Shown in pieces: positions 58,342 through 60,000 of a DNA stretch of 60,000 bases. Origin of the DNA: Takakia lepidozioides. Its lineage: Eukaryota > Streptophyta > Takakiopsida > Takakiales > Takakiaceae. The notes beneath the pieces are model-generated. The model saw only the letters and a list, made by a program, of their open reading frames with translations. It had not been told where the DNA came from and searched no databases. Within the stretch, counting starts at the first letter, position 1. Each line of letters opens with the position of its first letter. A program made the position numbers and the translations under genes. The stretch covers positions 5,706,001-5,766,000 of the forward strand of contig CM060733.1 in assembly GCA_030704615.1 (NCBI GenBank). Direction: 5' to 3'.

Positions 58342-58402
58342 CATTGGATATTACCGTGCGTGCCACCTGGGTGATTCAGGGCTCAAATCCTGTTACCTTG
58401 AT
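58342..58402 (+). repeat. SINE head-like fragment
   Basis: ATTGGATATTACCG, GTGCCACC, GGTGATTCAGGG and CTCAAATCCTGTTACCTTGA align with the tRNA-like head of the SINE at 5,652-5,712. The body does not continue beyond it. Confidence 0.5.
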
Positions 58403-58495
58403 ATTTAGACTAATTATGTGATCTTCCAGATTTTTACTACCTATTCATAATTACTAAGGGCAGGGCTTGCATGAATTCCATGCATTTATTTTCAG

Positions 58496-58774
58496 ATGCA
58501 CGGTGCCACGTTATGCATTGACAACCTAGACAAATTAGTGCTAATTTTAAATAATGGACCGGATGACATGGGGACGGATTGCAAGGTGGTTGAGCAAGGG
58601 TTCAAAGATTTCTTTTTGTCGGAAGACAGTACGATTGATGAAGAGGAGGACCTCATTGTACATGCTCGCATGTTTGACAACCTCATTGTACATGCTAGCA
58701 TGTTTGACAACGAGGAAGATTGTTTTGTGTGCATTTACATTAACCGCAATTGCATGCAAATGCAGAGCTGGTAA
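58496..58774 (+). CDS. Small ORF with internal 30-bp tandem duplication
   Basis: 92 codons. Residues repeat as DLIVHARMFDN and NLIVHASMFDN because a 30-bp segment is duplicated in frame (about 58,650-58,709). No family recognised, so it could be chance coding or part of a low-copy plant gene. Low confidence. Confidence 0.2.
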   Translation: MHGATLCIDNLDKLVLILNNGPDDMGTDCKVVEQGFKDFFLSEDSTIDEEEDLIVHARMFDNLIVHASMFDNEEDCFVCIYINRNCMQMQSW

Positions 58775-59233
58775 GAAACTGGTGTGAAAAATGGTCGCAA
58801 GTAGTTAGATCCACCAGCTAGCATCACAATTGCTAGGAAACTCTAAAATGACAAGTCACTCAGGTCTCTGGGCAGTCATCAAGAACAAATGTCTAAGACT
58901 TGTGGGAGGTTGGGTGCAAACCCTGCGATTTGGACTAACAAAGTTAAACGTTACCTTCGGGTGCATATCTGCCTGGAAGTGGTTCAGGGAGACAGTCAAA
59001 AGGCCATGTGAGGGTGCATCCAGTTTCACAAACATACATGAAATGCACACGAGAAGTCTTCACTGGCATGTACTTGCTATCATAGAGGAAGTATAGTCCT
59101 CGCCATCATCAAACAAAAAGTCCATTCGTGTGTGAGTCACAAATGATCTGGAACAGTGGATGGTGGGCAGCTGTATAATTGTGAAATTCTACACTTTCAT
59201 ACTGGAATGGATGAATCAATGAATATTTTGCTA
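58775..59233. other. No gene seen
   Basis: Probable 3' flank of the HAD-like gene that reads leftward. No recognisable motif. Confidence 0.4.
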
Positions 59234-59401
59234 TCACAAGATATATTTATGAATCGCTTGTGCTACTCCGTCTTCATCATTGCTAGCAGTTATTGCTTTG
59301 GCAACAGACAAGGTGCGTGCTGCACCATTGGCCATAGCGACACCCCAGCCAGCCATTTGCAACATCTCAATATCATTCTCTCCATCCCCTATGGCCATCA
59401 C
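59234..59401 (-). CDS. Cof-type HAD-superfamily phosphatase, last exon
   Basis: A 168-bp minus-strand exon, acceptor CTTGTCTAG at 59,402, stop TGA at 59,234-59,236. It reads VMAIGDGENDIEMLQMAGWG, VAMANGA, and ITASNDEDGVAQAIHKYIL. GDGENDIEML is motif IV of class IIB (Cof-type) HAD hydrolases, where the paired Asp residues bind Mg2+; the NDEDGVA ending is also typical. The substrate is a sugar or nucleotide phosphate in related enzymes, not known here. Earlier exons would lie to the right, beyond 59,402, and were not located. The exon itself is intact. Confidence 0.85.
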   Translation of the reverse strand: MMAIGDGENDIEMLQMAGWGVAMANGAARTLSVAKAITASNDEDGVAQAIHKYIL

Positions 59402-60000
59402 CTAGACAAGCCAACAAAGTAGATCAGCAGTATTCAGTAAGCACACACAATTCTCATGTCACTCCCATCATGAGATGACGTCAATAAAACTCGGAAGAAG
59501 GTCAAAGGCTGAATGAACAACCGTAGGTGTGAATGGCCATTTTCCAATTCACCTGATCATGGTTGTGGACCAGGTCATTAAAAGCTAGGTAGGAAGGTAA
59601 TAAATTGAAATAAGAGGGTGCCAGCAACTCCAGCTGTCCAAACAGCAGGTGTCATCTATAATGGCACACTCAGTAGGGGAGGAAACTTGCAGATGAACCA
59701 AACACTACAGAAATAAACAACAGTACACATCTAGTGTTTATCCTGCAACTATTAGGCAAAGACATGTACCAGGTTCACATCTAGGAAAAATGATCCGAAT
59801 AACATGTGGAACATGCACTTTCATTGAGGTGGAGGAAGGAGGTTACCCAAGTAGGTCTACAGAATTAGTTTAGCCACAAAAAAATTCTGGCAAGGGGCCA
59901 GATGACGCCAATCTTCATTCGAGGATATGAAGTGGCCCTCAACCCCTAAAAATTTGGAGCTATTCATTAGACCACTCACTAGCAACCCAGTAAAATTGCA
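59402..60000. other. Probable intron of the HAD-like gene
   Basis: No upstream exon of the HAD gene could be recognised, so this is probably intron up to the window end. Confidence 0.4.

Overview
The window is nuclear DNA from a plant-lineage (streptophyte) eukaryote. It contains split genes with GT-AG introns, a plastid/mitochondrial-type monodehydroascorbate reductase, an LRR-VIII-1-type receptor gene with one leucine-rich repeat per ~72-75 bp exon, plant-type Ty3/gypsy chromoviruses, Ty1/copia, LINE, CACTA and hAT elements, and a TTTAGGG-like degenerate motif. Density of nested repeats and a gypsy element carrying a cytosine methyltransferase domain fit a large-genome charophyte alga (for example a Chara relative), but the species call is inference only.

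Layout. 0-2 kb: 3' exons of monodehydroascorbate reductase (+). 2-9.5 kb: mostly decayed sequence with a tRNA-derived SINE, a short unidentified exon and a two-exon unidentified gene (-). 9.5-19.5 kb: nested gypsy elements and LTR fragments (LTR family A and family B). 19.5-24.5 kb: a second gypsy element whose pol carries a C5-cytosine-methyltransferase domain between protease and reverse transcriptase, split by two solo LTRs of family A, each with a perfect 5-bp target-site duplication. 25.5-28.6 kb and 40.5-41.5 kb: a ~119-bp satellite, present in both orientations around a RING-finger ORF.

28,651-39,995 is the most interesting object: an 11.3-kb two-gene unit bounded by imperfect terminal inverted repeats and a perfect 10-bp duplication (GCATGTGCCA), inserted into a tandem repeat whose empty form is visible on the right. 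It carries two divergent genes: a MULE-like transposase with GCM/WRKY-like and SWIM zinc fingers (+, one in-frame TGA), and an intact ten-exon gene (-, 1,210 codons) for a protein with a ParB-like N-terminal half and a circularly permuted (beta-class-like) DNA methyltransferase C-terminal half whose DPPY motif reads DIPD. Eleven copies of a ~20-bp near-palindrome (consensus GAATGKCGTYAACGNCATTC) lie in two introns of that gene and are candidate recognition sites for its ParB-like protein.

42-52.7 kb: an array of palindromic GCGACCGCC cores, then a LINE disrupted by a CACTA-like element (3-bp duplication AGG) and a TIR element, then a copia element whose middle third is inverted and whose 3' LTR contains an hAT transposon (8-bp duplication GACCAGCT). 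This copia ends inside or just beyond the LRR receptor gene (52.7-57.6 kb, -), which has lost its kinase part from the visible neighbourhood and has one destroyed splice donor. The window closes with the last exon of a Cof-type HAD phosphatase (-).
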